Notes: generated from the letters alone by a model not told the origin. 28,626 bases of DNA from CAZTBB01 sp964611755 (GCA_964611755.1 CAZTBB010000020.1:1-28626), one strand, 5' to 3'. Shown: positions 17,194 to 25,241, numbered from the stretch's first letter. A program made the numbers and translations.

Positions 17194-18111
17194 ATGAGCT
17201 GGATGCCCGGAAGTGATCCTGATATGGATCTGAATTGCCCCGAACAGGTTGAAATGGTTATTATTCCGCGCACAGGCGATATCGGAAATTTCGAGGTCAG
17301 GCGCGCCCTTCCCTTTGCAAAAAAGCGCATGGTTGGACCGTTTATTTTCTGGGACCAAATGGGGCCGGGTGAATTTCTGACCGGACAAGGTGTTGATGTC
17401 AGACCGCATCCGCATATTGGCCTCTCAACAGTGACTTATCTATTTGATGGAACAATGGACCACAGGGATTCTTTGGGAAATGACATGCGCATCAAGCCCG
17501 GCGATGTTAATCTGATGACGGCCGGATCCGGCATTGTCCATTCCGAGCGCACAGGCCAGGATATTCGTGAGAACCCATCCCGCCTTTTTGGCATTCAAAG
17601 CTGGATTGCCCAGCCCAAAAACCACGAGCATGGTAGCCCTGACTTTCACCATAGCCCGGGGGATACCCTGCCGGAATTTGATAATGACAAGGTACAAGGC
17701 AAATTAATCCTGGGCGATTTTCATGGCTTAAAGTCGCCTGTAAAAACGCAGTGGGATACGCTGTATGTTGACCTTCAAATGAAGGCCGGCGCGCAAATCG
17801 ATATTCCATCAACCACAGAAGAAAGAGCGCTCTACACACTGGGCGGCCGCATTGAGATTGGCGGCACGGAATACGATCCACACCAAATGATGGTGCTTCG
17901 CCCGGGTGATGTTATCACCATTCGCGCCTTGGAGGATGTGCGCGTTATGCTGCTCGGCGGGGCCACTATGGACGGACCGCGCTATATTTACTGGAACTTT
18001 GTGGCCTCTGACAAAGACCGCCTTGAACAGGCCAAGAAAGATTGGAAAGAGGGCCGCTTTGCCAAAGTGCCCGGCGATGATAAGGAGTTTATTCCACTCC
18101 CCTCTGATTAA
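17194..18111 (+). CDS. Pirin-family protein (bicupin)
   Basis: A 305-residue two-domain cupin of the pirin family. Some members are quercetin dioxygenases or redox-sensing regulators, but the role of most is unknown. The metal ligands are present: His72 and His74 in RPHPHIGLST, and His116 and Glu118 in GSGIVHSER. The family segment GPFIFWDQMGPG precedes them. The open frame extends 39 codons upstream to 17077, but ATG 17194 is chosen because it follows a consensus AAAGGAGATAATC ribosome binding site and matches the family start. It is followed after 22 bases by an SMR exporter gene, so the pair is probably one transcript. Confidence 0.93.
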   Translation: MSWMPGSDPDMDLNCPEQVEMVIIPRTGDIGNFEVRRALPFAKKRMVGPFIFWDQMGPGEFLTGQGVDVRPHPHIGLSTVTYLFDGTMDHRDSLGNDMRIKPGDVNLMTAGSGIVHSERTGQDIRENPSRLFGIQSWIAQPKNHEHGSPDFHHSPGDTLPEFDNDKVQGKLILGDFHGLKSPVKTQWDTLYVDLQMKAGAQIDIPSTTEERALYTLGGRIEIGGTEYDPHQMMVLRPGDVITIRALEDVRVMLLGGATMDGPRYIYWNFVASDKDRLEQAKKDWKEGRFAKVPGDDKEFIPLPSD

Positions 18112-18133
18112 AAAACCACGACAAGGAAAAACT

Positions 18134-18463
18134 ATGCCCTATGTAATTTTAGCTATTGCAATTCTGATAGAAGTCGTAGCGACAACATTACTAAAAACAA
18201 CCGAGAACTTTACGAAGCTTATGCCCTCAATCTTGGTTATCATGGGCTATAGCGCGTCTATCTATTTGCTTACTTTGGTCTTAAAATCTATTCCCGTTGG
18301 CATTGCTTATGCCATATGGGCCGGAGCAGGCATTGCACTTGTTGCTATTGTTGCGGCTATAACATTCAAGCAAATACCGGATCTGCCTGCGATTATAGGT
18401 ATAAGCCTGATTATTGCAGGCGTTATTGTTTTGAACTTGTTTTCAAAAATGCCTGTGCACTAA
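18134..18463 (+). CDS. Small multidrug resistance (SMR) exporter, EmrE-like
   Basis: A 109-residue, four-helix inner-membrane proton/drug antiporter that would act as a dimer. The membrane-embedded Glu13 is in ILIEVVATTLLK. Tyr39, Tyr59 and Trp62 (GIAYAIWAGAGIAL) match the substrate-site Tyr40, Tyr60 and Trp63 of EmrE. The final helix AIIGISLIIAGVIVLNL is also typical. The pattern fits the drug-exporting EmrE/QacC branch better than the guanidinium-exporting Gdx branch, on overall likeness. The ATG is preceded by AAGGA. It follows the pirin gene by 22 bases and ends 10 bases from the convergent yceI gene. Confidence 0.92.
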   Translation: MPYVILAIAILIEVVATTLLKTTENFTKLMPSILVIMGYSASIYLLTLVLKSIPVGIAYAIWAGAGIALVAIVAAITFKQIPDLPAIIGISLIIAGVIVLNLFSKMPVH

Positions 18464-18473
18464 AAATTTGGAA

Positions 18474-19034
18474 TTATAGCGGGTTAGCCGTAATATTGAT
18501 GCTGACCTTAATCTCTTGGCTCACCCATTCCGCTTTCGGGTCTGATTTTTTGCCAATATCAAAGGCAAGCCGGTCAACCACCAAAGTGCCCACCGCATTT
18601 ACAGGGGCCGTGCCAAGATCACTCAGCGTAAAATCAAAGCTGACTTGGCGGGTAATGCCGCGCAAGGTTAAATCCCCATCCACCCGATAGCTGCCATCAT
18701 CATTCGCACGGATCGATGTGCTTTCGAATGATGCGCCCTGATGATTTTGGACATCAAACCAATCGGCCTGCGGCAGTGTGCCGTCATACATCGCATTTCC
18801 GGTTTTTGCGCTAGCCGGCTTGAAACCGGCACTTAGGCGGCTGCCCTCAAGATTATCGGCATCAAAAACAATGCTGGCCTGCCACTCTTCGAACACGCCC
18901 TCGAAATCATTTCCCGCATGTACCCCACTAAATCCGATCGTGCTTTGCGCATAATCCACCGCATAGTCCTGCGCATGTGTTTGCACAGGCAGGGCCATCA
19001 TAAATAGCGCCGCAAAAAGAGCAAAAAATCTCAT
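18474..19034 (-). CDS. yceI: YceI-family periplasmic lipid-binding protein
   Basis: A 186-residue secreted lipocalin-like protein; YceI proteins bind isoprenoid-type lipids in the periplasm. MRFFALFAALFMMALPVQTH is a signal peptide with a likely cut after THA, before QDY. The mature domain shows the family features YAQSTIGFSGVHAG near its start, ADWFDVQNHQGASFES, and GDLTLRGITRQVSFDFTL. The frame is open to a GTG at 19076 inside the cytochrome gene, but ATG 19034 is preferred because the signal peptide begins there and AAGGAT precedes it. It lies 26 bases after the cytochrome b561 gene, the same pairing as yceJ-yceI in E. coli. Confidence 0.93.
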   Translation of the reverse strand: MRFFALFAALFMMALPVQTHAQDYAVDYAQSTIGFSGVHAGNDFEGVFEEWQASIVFDADNLEGSRLSAGFKPASAKTGNAMYDGTLPQADWFDVQNHQGASFESTSIRANDDGSYRVDGDLTLRGITRQVSFDFTLSDLGTAPVNAVGTLVVDRLAFDIGKKSDPKAEWVSQEIKVSINITANPL

Positions 19035-19060
19035 CGCCAAAATCCTTTTCCTTAAAAACA

Positions 19061-19630
19061 CTAACGCGTCCACCACATGCGGGGCAGCAAATTTTCATGA
19101 TCCTTTACAGCATGTTTAATAACCGCACCCACATGCGCCACAATCATCAACCCCAATGATATCGCCAAAATCAAATGCATCGCTTCGGCAATTTCCTCGA
19201 CCTGTTCATTGCCCTGAATACCCGGAATATGCGGCCATTCAAACCATCCAAACACAATAGTCGGCAGGCCGTACACGCTGGCCGACACCATCACCCAGCC
19301 CGATAACGGCAGCACGAACATCAACGCGTATAGCCCCCAATGACCGAGCTTGGCCATCACGCGCTCAACCTCTGGGAAATGACTTGGCAACGCCGGGATT
19401 TGTCCTCTCCATTGCGATATCAAACGCCAGATAATGCGCGCCCCGAAAGCCAGCAATAACAATACCCCGCCGCCCTTATGCCATTGATAGAGATTAAATT
19501 TCAGACTTTGCTCAATGGGCACATAGGACATGACAACACCGCTGCAGAACATCATCAACAAGCCAATAGCCATGAGCCAGTGCAGGATAATGGCAATGCT
19601 GTTATAACGCTGCGCTTTTTGAATGCTCAT
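19061..19630 (-). CDS. Cytochrome b561 (CybB/YceJ type)
   Basis: A 189-residue four-helix inner-membrane dihaem cytochrome, likely a quinol-linked electron carrier. Likely haem ligands are His17 (IILHWLMA), His51 (NLYQWHKGGG), His152 (AEAMHLILA) and His166 (MIVAHVGAV). An additional His97 (KLGHWGLYALM) belongs to the family pattern. The frame begins four codons upstream at 19642, but the GGAGGT within those codons is an ideal ribosome binding site for ATG 19630, which also gives the family N-terminus. It is co-oriented with yceI and probably forms an operon with it. Confidence 0.93.
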   Translation of the reverse strand: MSIQKAQRYNSIAIILHWLMAIGLLMMFCSGVVMSYVPIEQSLKFNLYQWHKGGGVLLLLAFGARIIWRLISQWRGQIPALPSHFPEVERVMAKLGHWGLYALMFVLPLSGWVMVSASVYGLPTIVFGWFEWPHIPGIQGNEQVEEIAEAMHLILAISLGLMIVAHVGAVIKHAVKDHENLLPRMWWTR

Positions 19631-19774
19631 AACGACCTCCATGCTTTTGGTGTATTATTTCGCTCCAGTATCAAGGTAGTGCATCCGGCACGCAGCGACA
19701 ACACCATAAAATGCCCAAAAATCGCACGTGACATTTTCAAAAAAGTAATGTAATTTCCGGCTCTATAAACAAAT

Positions 19775-19849
19775 GCCGCGGTAGCTCAGTGGTAGAGCGC
19801 ACCCTTGGTAAGGGTGAGGCCGAGAGTTCAATTCTCTCTCGTGGCACCA
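19775..19849 (+). tRNA. tRNA-Thr (anticodon GGT)
   Basis: A complete cloverleaf is visible: acceptor stem GCCGCGG paired with TCGTGGC (two G-T wobbles), TA at positions 8-9, and the D arm GCTCAGTGGTAGAGC. The anticodon stem CACCC/GGGTG encloses the loop TTGGTAA, so the anticodon is GGT. The T arm is GAGAG-TTCAATT-CTCTC, followed by discriminator A and an encoded CCA. TATAAA at 19764-19769 may be part of its promoter, though it lies only five bases before the gene. Confidence 0.97.
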
Positions 19850-20164
19850 TTATCCCATTTTAAACCATTCTCTCTTTTTTAATCGCCCAGCGCAAAGCCC
19901 CAGAGCCAGTAAGGTTTGGCCCGTCATAGGGTGAGGCTTCGCTGCCGTTATATCGCCCCTATATCTCCCATACTTTTCTCTAAATGGCCGTTTTTCTCTT
20001 TGAGGGTGTGACCTTGCCCCAAAAGGTCACACCCCTTAAAACCATGTATTTTCAAAGTTTTACGATTTTTGAAAAAGTTAATAGTTCACAAGATGCTTTG
20101 CTATAGCTTGGCTTCTGGGCGAACTTTTTTCGCGTATACAACTTCTTATTAGAGTAATTCGAAA
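19850..20164. other. 315-base gap between tRNA-Thr and the S66 peptidase gene
   Basis: No coding frame with a credible start is visible. The one clear structure is the 12-bp stem hairpin at 20004-20034. The sequence near 19885-19960 is more GC-rich than the part near the peptidase gene, which is AT-rich. Both flanking genes point into the gap, so it should contain the ends of both transcripts. Confidence 0.6.
20004..20034. terminator. Strong hairpin, probable bidirectional transcript end
   Basis: GGGTGTGACCTT and AAGGTCACACCC form a perfect 12-bp stem with a seven-base loop (GCCCCAA). It lies between the plus-strand tRNA and the minus-strand peptidase gene, where a shared terminator would be expected. 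A proper T-run is missing on both strands, so it may protect 3' ends or belong to a repeated element instead of acting as a classical terminator. Confidence 0.45.
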
Positions 20165-21208
20165 TCAAGCAGAAACACCAGATTCTAAAATGCTAAATTT
20201 ATGTGATTCACAATCTATTTCAGCCTGAACGCCATAGGGGATTAAGAACATGGGATCAGTGTGCCCAAAATCCATTTGGGTCATAATAGGTAGATCCACC
20301 AATCCAAGTTCATCTCGTACAACTTTTATTAAAGCTTCATCATATTTAAAAAGCTCTTCATCTTTCAATTGGCCACCTGGTCGTCCCATTACAATACAGT
20401 TTAGATTATGTAATATTTCTTGCGAACCATAATTTCTGATCCAGCGTTCAAATAATGTTACATCCGGAGCTTCTTCTGATGTCTCTAGAAATAAAATAGC
20501 GCCTTTCCAAGTATCCAGAGTTGGCCAGTATTCCGTCCCTTTCAACATTTCGAGAACCTCTACACACCCACCTATGAGATGGCCTTGCACGATTCCCTCT
20601 CCTTGTAATATTCGAGATCCAGTTGGTTTACGCAATTTACGCTTTGTGCTTTGCAAGTCAGGGTTTGCCCAGTCTAAATGCTCAACAGTCCAGCCATCTG
20701 AATTTTTGTGAATGGTCCCTATGGGTTTACTGGAGAATAATGTTCTCTCGATCGATTGCTCCATGTAAGGAAAAAGCCCACCATTCTCGGCAAAACCAGC
20801 CATAAAGCTGGGACCATAAAAACTGGTAAGCCCAGCTTTAAAGCAAGCAAAGTGCGATATTGTGGTATCAGAATATCCAAGAAATATTTTTGGATTTTTT
20901 GCAATGGTTTCCAAATCGATGTAAGGCAAAATACGAACAGATTCATCTCCACCAATTGTAGAGATGATCGCTTTAATTGATGGATCTGCGAACGCCTCCA
21001 TTAAATCGTCTGCTCTTGCTTTCGGATTTTTGTAAATCCAATTGGCGTCTTTTAGCGCATGCCGCGTTTCAACAACTTCTAAATTAAAGTTCTCTTGAAG
21101 CTGTTTCTTACCAGCTTCATAGCGGTGTGGAAATGTTCCGGGCCCACCCCATGATAATGTTATGGCTGCCACCCTATCGCCTTTTTCCAGTAATTTAGGC
21201 TTTAACAT
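20165..21208 (-). CDS. S66-family peptidase, MccF / LD-carboxypeptidase-like
   Basis: A 347-residue serine peptidase of family S66. Members either cut the L,D bond in recycled murein peptides (LdcA) or, as MccF, cleave the amide bond of the translation inhibitor microcin C and give immunity. The catalytic triad is readable as Ser113 (IFLGYSDTT), Glu242 (ILFLETSEEAPD) and His316 (MDFGHTDPMFLIPYG). The preceding IISTIGGDESVRILPYID segment is typical. The length and triad spacing resemble MccF (Ser118, Glu243, His311) more than the shorter LdcA. ATG 21208 has GAGGAAGCA in front of it. It has no operon partner in view. The sequence looks AT-richer than the housekeeping genes around it. Confidence 0.88.
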   Translation of the reverse strand: MLKPKLLEKGDRVAAITLSWGGPGTFPHRYEAGKKQLQENFNLEVVETRHALKDANWIYKNPKARADDLMEAFADPSIKAIISTIGGDESVRILPYIDLETIAKNPKIFLGYSDTTISHFACFKAGLTSFYGPSFMAGFAENGGLFPYMEQSIERTLFSSKPIGTIHKNSDGWTVEHLDWANPDLQSTKRKLRKPTGSRILQGEGIVQGHLIGGCVEVLEMLKGTEYWPTLDTWKGAILFLETSEEAPDVTLFERWIRNYGSQEILHNLNCIVMGRPGGQLKDEELFKYDEALIKVVRDELGLVDLPIMTQMDFGHTDPMFLIPYGVQAEIDCESHKFSILESGVSA

Positions 21209-21633
21209 TGCTTCCTCTAAAATTCAAAAGTTGTCCATTTTAAGCTTATCAGACTATAGAGAAAAAGTTTCAGTTTGTCTCCTTTGCAGGGGCATTTAAA
21301 AACTTCAAAACTTTTCTCCAAGAATTGGCTGATTTACTTGGTTTTTGATGTAGACAAGAGATTGTAATCCGGTAAGATGACTTTCATCAAGATTGCTGCA
21401 AAAGGGCAAAAATGAAAAAACTGCAAATTTTTTGACCTAATATTTTATTTAAAAACAATGACTTAGGCGGAGAAAAATTTTCGTTTTGTCAACCACGCAG
21501 CACCATTTCCCCTTCTCGCTAAATTCTTACTTGAAAAACTTATGGGAAAGGTCTAGACAATTTAGTTCATTCACAGAAGAGAACAATATTTTTCCACAAG
21601 GTGTGCATAGTTTCACCACAAAGAGTTTGCACG
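21209..21633. other. 425-base AT-rich gap between divergent genes
   Basis: This stretch must hold the promoters of the minus-strand S66 gene and of the plus-strand dcd-murA cluster. A TTGAAA with a 17-base spacer to TAGACA near 21532-21560 is a weak candidate for the dcd side. No frame longer than a few codons with a ribosome binding site was found. Several TTTTTCCACA-like stretches occur near the right end but do not form a DnaA-box cluster. Confidence 0.5.
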
Positions 21634-21768
21634 ATGCAAAGTGAAAAGAGCAAAATTAGAAGTGATAAGAGGGCTCAGGCGCTGCGAGACAATCTGAAAA
21701 AGAGAAAAGCCCCGCAGAAAACTGCAAAAAGCAAGCCCGAAGACACCAAGAGTGATAAAGACAAGTAA
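21634..21768 (+). CDS. Small basic protein, 44 residues, upstream of dcd
   Basis: A complete frame from ATG 21634 to TAA 21768 encodes a very lysine-rich peptide with the core SDKRAQALRDNLKKRKAPQK and an acidic/Lys tail. From memory, short RAxALRxNLxxRK-type proteins occur in alphaproteobacteria near dcd and murA; I cannot verify this here. It is too short for most gene finders' cutoffs. It ends ten bases before the dcd start, which suggests co-transcription. There is no clear ribosome binding site. An inverted repeat TTTGCA-CGA-TGCAAA covers the start codon and could affect initiation. Function is unknown; binding to nucleic acid is a guess from charge alone. Confidence 0.6.
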   Translation: MQSEKSKIRSDKRAQALRDNLKKRKAPQKTAKSKPEDTKSDKDK

Positions 21769-21778
21769 GAGTAATTGC

Positions 21779-22384
21779 ATGCAAGTTCTAAAAGAATCAT
21801 CCAAAGCCAATCAAGATATTGCGACATTGCCGGGTATCTTGCCCGATCACGAGATCCGCAGACTTGCCGAACAAGAGGGCATGATCGAGCCATTCGTAGA
21901 GAAACAAACACGTGATGGATGCATTTCTTATGGCCTGTCCTCTTATGGGTATGATGCGCGCTGCAGTGATGATTTTAAAATCTTCACCAATGTTGACAAC
22001 GCACTCGTTGACCCAAAGGCATTTTCCGATCAGAGCTTTGTTGATCGAAAAACTGATATCTGTGTTATACCCCCAAATAGCTTTGTGCTCACCCATACGG
22101 TTGAATATTTCCGCATTCCAAAAGACGTTCTTGTGGTATGCTTGGGCAAGAGCACCTATGCGCGCTGTGGCCTGATTGTGAATGTCACACCGCTCGAGCC
22201 CGGCTGGGAAGGCCATGTCACATTAGAGATTTCAAATACTACGCCGCTACCGGCACGTGTCTATGCCAATGAAGGTTTGGCGCAGTTTTTATTTTTTAAA
22301 GGGTCAAGCCCCTGTGAGGTAAGTTATGCAGACCGTCAAGGAAAATACATGGGACAGCGTGGAGTTACCCTCCCCCGACTCTAA
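21779..22384 (+). CDS. dcd: dCTP deaminase
   Basis: Converts dCTP to dUTP in pyrimidine deoxynucleotide synthesis, feeding dUTPase and thymidylate synthase. The 201-residue protein has the family pattern throughout: SYGLSSYGYDARCSDDFKI (about residues 50-68), LGKSTYARCGLIVNVTPLEP with Ser125 and Arg129, and GWEGHVTLEISNTTPLPARV with the catalytic Glu150. It ends with the typical GKYMGQRGVTLPRL. The frame extends nine codons upstream to 21752, overlapping the small basic gene; ATG 21779 avoids the overlap and is preferred. The next gene, murA, starts inside it in another frame. Confidence 0.96.
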   Translation: MQVLKESSKANQDIATLPGILPDHEIRRLAEQEGMIEPFVEKQTRDGCISYGLSSYGYDARCSDDFKIFTNVDNALVDPKAFSDQSFVDRKTDICVIPPNSFVLTHTVEYFRIPKDVLVVCLGKSTYARCGLIVNVTPLEPGWEGHVTLEISNTTPLPARVYANEGLAQFLFFKGSSPCEVSYADRQGKYMGQRGVTLPRL

Positions 22385-23702
22385 AGAGAGCGCTGCCTCT
22401 GATCTATTGGTAAAGCCAGAGATTAAATCCTCCGGCCTTGAGAAAATTGTTGTGCGCGGGGGAAACCAGCTCAATGGTGAGATCGCCATTCGCGGTGCGA
22501 AGAATGCTGCTTTGAAATTGATGTGCGCAGCGCTCCTGACCGAAGAGCCACTTCAACTCACAAATATGCCCGTGAGCCTTGGCGACATTCAAACCATGGC
22601 CACATTGCTTCAACATATCGGTGTCACAGTAGCGATGCGCGACGATGGCGTTGCAGTCATGCGTGCAGGGCAAATCAAAGACCCACGCGCACCTTATGAC
22701 CTTGTGCGCAAAATGCGCTCATCGATTATGGTGCTGGGCCCGCTTCTGGCGCGCAATGGTTTGGCTGAAGTCTCCCTGCCGGGGGGATGTGCGATTGGAA
22801 CACGCCCGGTTGATTTCCACATTGAGGGTCTGCGCGCTATGGGCGCGGAGATCATTCTGGAAGATGGTTACATCAAGGCAAAAGCCCCTGAGGGCCTTAA
22901 AGGCGCCACGTATACATTCCCGAAAGTCTCGCACACCGGCACAGAGAATTTGATGATGGCCGCGACATTGGCCAAAGGCACGACCGTGCTCAACAACACA
23001 GCGCGCGAGCCCGAAGTCTCCGACCTCGCTGAGTGCCTGATTGCGATGGGCGCACAGATTGAAGGCCACGGCACCAGCCGTATCACAATCACAGGCGTTC
23101 CGGCCCTTAAGTCCGCGACGCATGATGTGATAGCTGATCGTATTGAGACAGGCACATATATGATCGCTGTTGGCTTAACCGGCGGTGAGTTACGCCTTAA
23201 ACATACATCTATCGAACATCTTGGCTCTTTGATGGGGCCACTGACAGAAGCAGGCGTTGATATCAGACAAGATGGTGATGATGTGATCGCCAAGCGCAAT
23301 GGCCATCGCCCAAAAGGGATTGACATCATGACCGAGCCTCACCCGGGCTTCCCAACTGATCTGCAGGCGCAGTTCATGGCGATGCTTACGCTCTGTGATG
23401 GTGCCGGCATGATCACAGAAACCATTTTTGAAAATCGTTTTATGCATGTCCCCGAGTTGAACCGCATGGGCGCGAATATTACGGTTCAGGGCAATTCCGC
23501 GATTATCCGCGGTGTTGAAACGCTCAAAGGTGCCGAAGTTATGGCCACTGATCTGCGCGCCTCCGTTGCACTTGTCTTGGCGGGTCTGGTGGCCGAAGGG
23601 GAAACCACAATTAACCGCATTTATCATCTCGAGCGCGGCTATGAGAATATCGTTGATAAGCTCAGAGCCTGCGGTGCAGAGATTGATAAAAAAGCCGGCT
23701 AA
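22326..23702 (+). CDS. murA: UDP-N-acetylglucosamine 1-carboxyvinyltransferase, with N-terminal extension
   Basis: Catalyses the first committed step of peptidoglycan synthesis, enolpyruvyl transfer from PEP to UDP-GlcNAc. The core starts at about residue 39 (LEKIVVRGGNQLNGEI). It contains Lys59 in RGAKNAALK, the reactive Cys155 in LPGGCAIGTRPVDFH (the residue targeted by fosfomycin), and the C-terminal ATDLRASVALVLAGL. At 458 residues it is about 38 longer than usual. The extra residues (including WDSVELPSPDSKESAASDLL) are polar and unlike the family. ATG 22326 lies 59 bases inside dcd but has an ideal GAGGTAAGTT before it. GTG 22359 and TTG 22407 are weaker alternatives without such a site. 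Confidence 0.93.
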   Translation: MQTVKENTWDSVELPSPDSKESAASDLLVKPEIKSSGLEKIVVRGGNQLNGEIAIRGAKNAALKLMCAALLTEEPLQLTNMPVSLGDIQTMATLLQHIGVTVAMRDDGVAVMRAGQIKDPRAPYDLVRKMRSSIMVLGPLLARNGLAEVSLPGGCAIGTRPVDFHIEGLRAMGAEIILEDGYIKAKAPEGLKGATYTFPKVSHTGTENLMMAATLAKGTTVLNNTAREPEVSDLAECLIAMGAQIEGHGTSRITITGVPALKSATHDVIADRIETGTYMIAVGLTGGELRLKHTSIEHLGSLMGPLTEAGVDIRQDGDDVIAKRNGHRPKGIDIMTEPHPGFPTDLQAQFMAMLTLCDGAGMITETIFENRFMHVPELNRMGANITVQGNSAIIRGVETLKGAEVMATDLRASVALVLAGLVAEGETTINRIYHLERGYENIVDKLRACGAEIDKKAG

Positions 23703-23786
23703 TCGTCTTATTCCATAAAACACATTTTTTTCTGGCATTTTTAGATCAGAGTTTGTACTGTCCGCATTAGTTACGGAAAAAAAACC

Positions 23787-25241
23787 ATGTCAGAAGAACC
23801 GAAATCAAAAGTTATTCCTTTTAAGCCGCGCGAGGCTTTTCAAAAAAGCACCCAGAGCGGAGGCAGGGGACGCGTTCCACCAAGGGCACCGGAGACCGGA
23901 CAAGCCACATCAAACAATGATGTTGTGTATTACCTTGATGATGCTGAAAACCCTCTCCCTAAAATGGTAAGGGATATTTTACTTGAAACGCAAATTAGAC
24001 CGGATGTTGGTTTTATTCGTGGCCTGTCCATGATCCATGAAGATTTATTCCCGCCCGAAATGGATGAGTTCACAATCAGGGACATTCTGCGCACAAAGAT
24101 TAAAGAATACTGGCTTGCCAAAATGCATTACGAGAGTTTTTGGCCAAGCTATAACAACGGCAAAAAACAAGAAATGCCGCTTGCAGTATCAACGATCCTG
24201 GCCATTGGCGAGCATGCGTTTGACAATAGTGATATCTATTCCAATGCCTCTGAGGAGATTGAACAACTCCTGCACGAACTGCGTCAGTTAAAACGCGACC
24301 CGTATATCAGATCAGTTGCCGATGCGGATCCGGTTACAATAAATGCCCGCTTTGTATATTTGATGAACATGATGCTGGCGCTGAATGATTTCACGCCGGA
24401 ATATATGCGCGGAAATATCACCAAAGGTGATCGAGTCTATAACTATTTCAAGAAAGCCTTTTTCAAAAAGGCCAAACTCCTTGACCCGCAAGCTTCTGAG
24501 CTGGAGAAAAGCATTCAAAAACTAACGAATGAAATCGAGCACAAACTGGATAAGAACACCAAGGAGCTCTATCCCGTGACCAATTATATAGTGTCACAAG
24601 GTAAAAATGCGCGCATCACCCCGGAGCAAGTCGTCGAGCATTTCGGCTTTAAAAATGACAAAATAGCGCAGCAAGCGGTTCTGCTTCATATTGAACTGTT
24701 TGAGGACTCTTCCATCATGGGACATGCGGAGCTGGGCATGAAAGCCCTGGAAGAGGCACTACTGCCGCTCATGGTGATGAAAAATCTGGACATCTCCGTG
24801 CCGGATGAATTGATGATCATGGCGATCTTACTCGACAGCTTTGAGGCGCCGAATATCGAAGAAGCACTGGACGATTACTTCCCTGAGCATAAAGACAAGC
24901 TTCTATCCTATTATGAAGCCTATAAGGGGCACATGACGGCCCTGGATGATCTGCCTATCCGCGATCAAGACAAGCTCAAATACTTTTTTGCTGCAGAAGA
25001 TGTTGTCAATGCGCACTACCACATAGACAAGCTCTCCCGCGATCCATCTGATGATGTGTTCTTTGATAATGATTTGGAAGACGCTCTTGATTTGATCAAA
25101 AATGCCCGCGGCATGGATCTGCCCAATCAAAAAATGCAGCGCCTGCATTATGAAACTCTGGCCGAGCTGGCGCAGATTGCCCATCGTATGTATAAGATCC
25201 GTGAGCCATATTTGGACATGGACGCTCCCGAGCCGGATTAA
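23787..25241 (+). CDS. Unrecognised 484-residue helical protein between murA and hisG
   Basis: I do not recognise this family. The N-terminal 50 residues are basic and probably disordered (KVIPFKPREAFQKSTQSGGR, then Gly/Pro/Arg). The rest is predicted by eye to be mostly alpha-helical, soluble and acidic toward the C-terminus, with segments such as LVMKNLDISVPDELMIMAIL and LDDYFPEHKDKLLSYYEAYK. No signal peptide, membrane helix or catalytic motif is evident. It follows murA after 84 bases with only a weak ribosome binding site (CGGA), so it may have its own promoter. In many alphaproteobacteria a short DUF2948 protein sits in this position; this protein is about three times longer and does not look related. 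The reading frame is clean and codon use matches its neighbours. Confidence 0.88.
   Translation: MSEEPKSKVIPFKPREAFQKSTQSGGRGRVPPRAPETGQATSNNDVVYYLDDAENPLPKMVRDILLETQIRPDVGFIRGLSMIHEDLFPPEMDEFTIRDILRTKIKEYWLAKMHYESFWPSYNNGKKQEMPLAVSTILAIGEHAFDNSDIYSNASEEIEQLLHELRQLKRDPYIRSVADADPVTINARFVYLMNMMLALNDFTPEYMRGNITKGDRVYNYFKKAFFKKAKLLDPQASELEKSIQKLTNEIEHKLDKNTKELYPVTNYIVSQGKNARITPEQVVEHFGFKNDKIAQQAVLLHIELFEDSSIMGHAELGMKALEEALLPLMVMKNLDISVPDELMIMAILLDSFEAPNIEEALDDYFPEHKDKLLSYYEAYKGHMTALDDLPIRDQDKLKYFFAAEDVVNAHYHIDKLSRDPSDDVFFDNDLEDALDLIKNARGMDLPNQKMQRLHYETLAELAQIAHRMYKIREPYLDMDAPEPD

Noticed and set aside
19764..19849. tRNA-Thr as the attachment site of an integrated element
   Set aside because: No integrase gene and no second copy of the tRNA 3' end were seen within the window.
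21590..21640. DnaA-box-like sequence (TTTTTCCACA) as a sign of a replication origin
   Set aside because: Only one near-match with a mismatch was found, with no cluster of boxes and no dnaA, dnaN or other origin-linked genes nearby.
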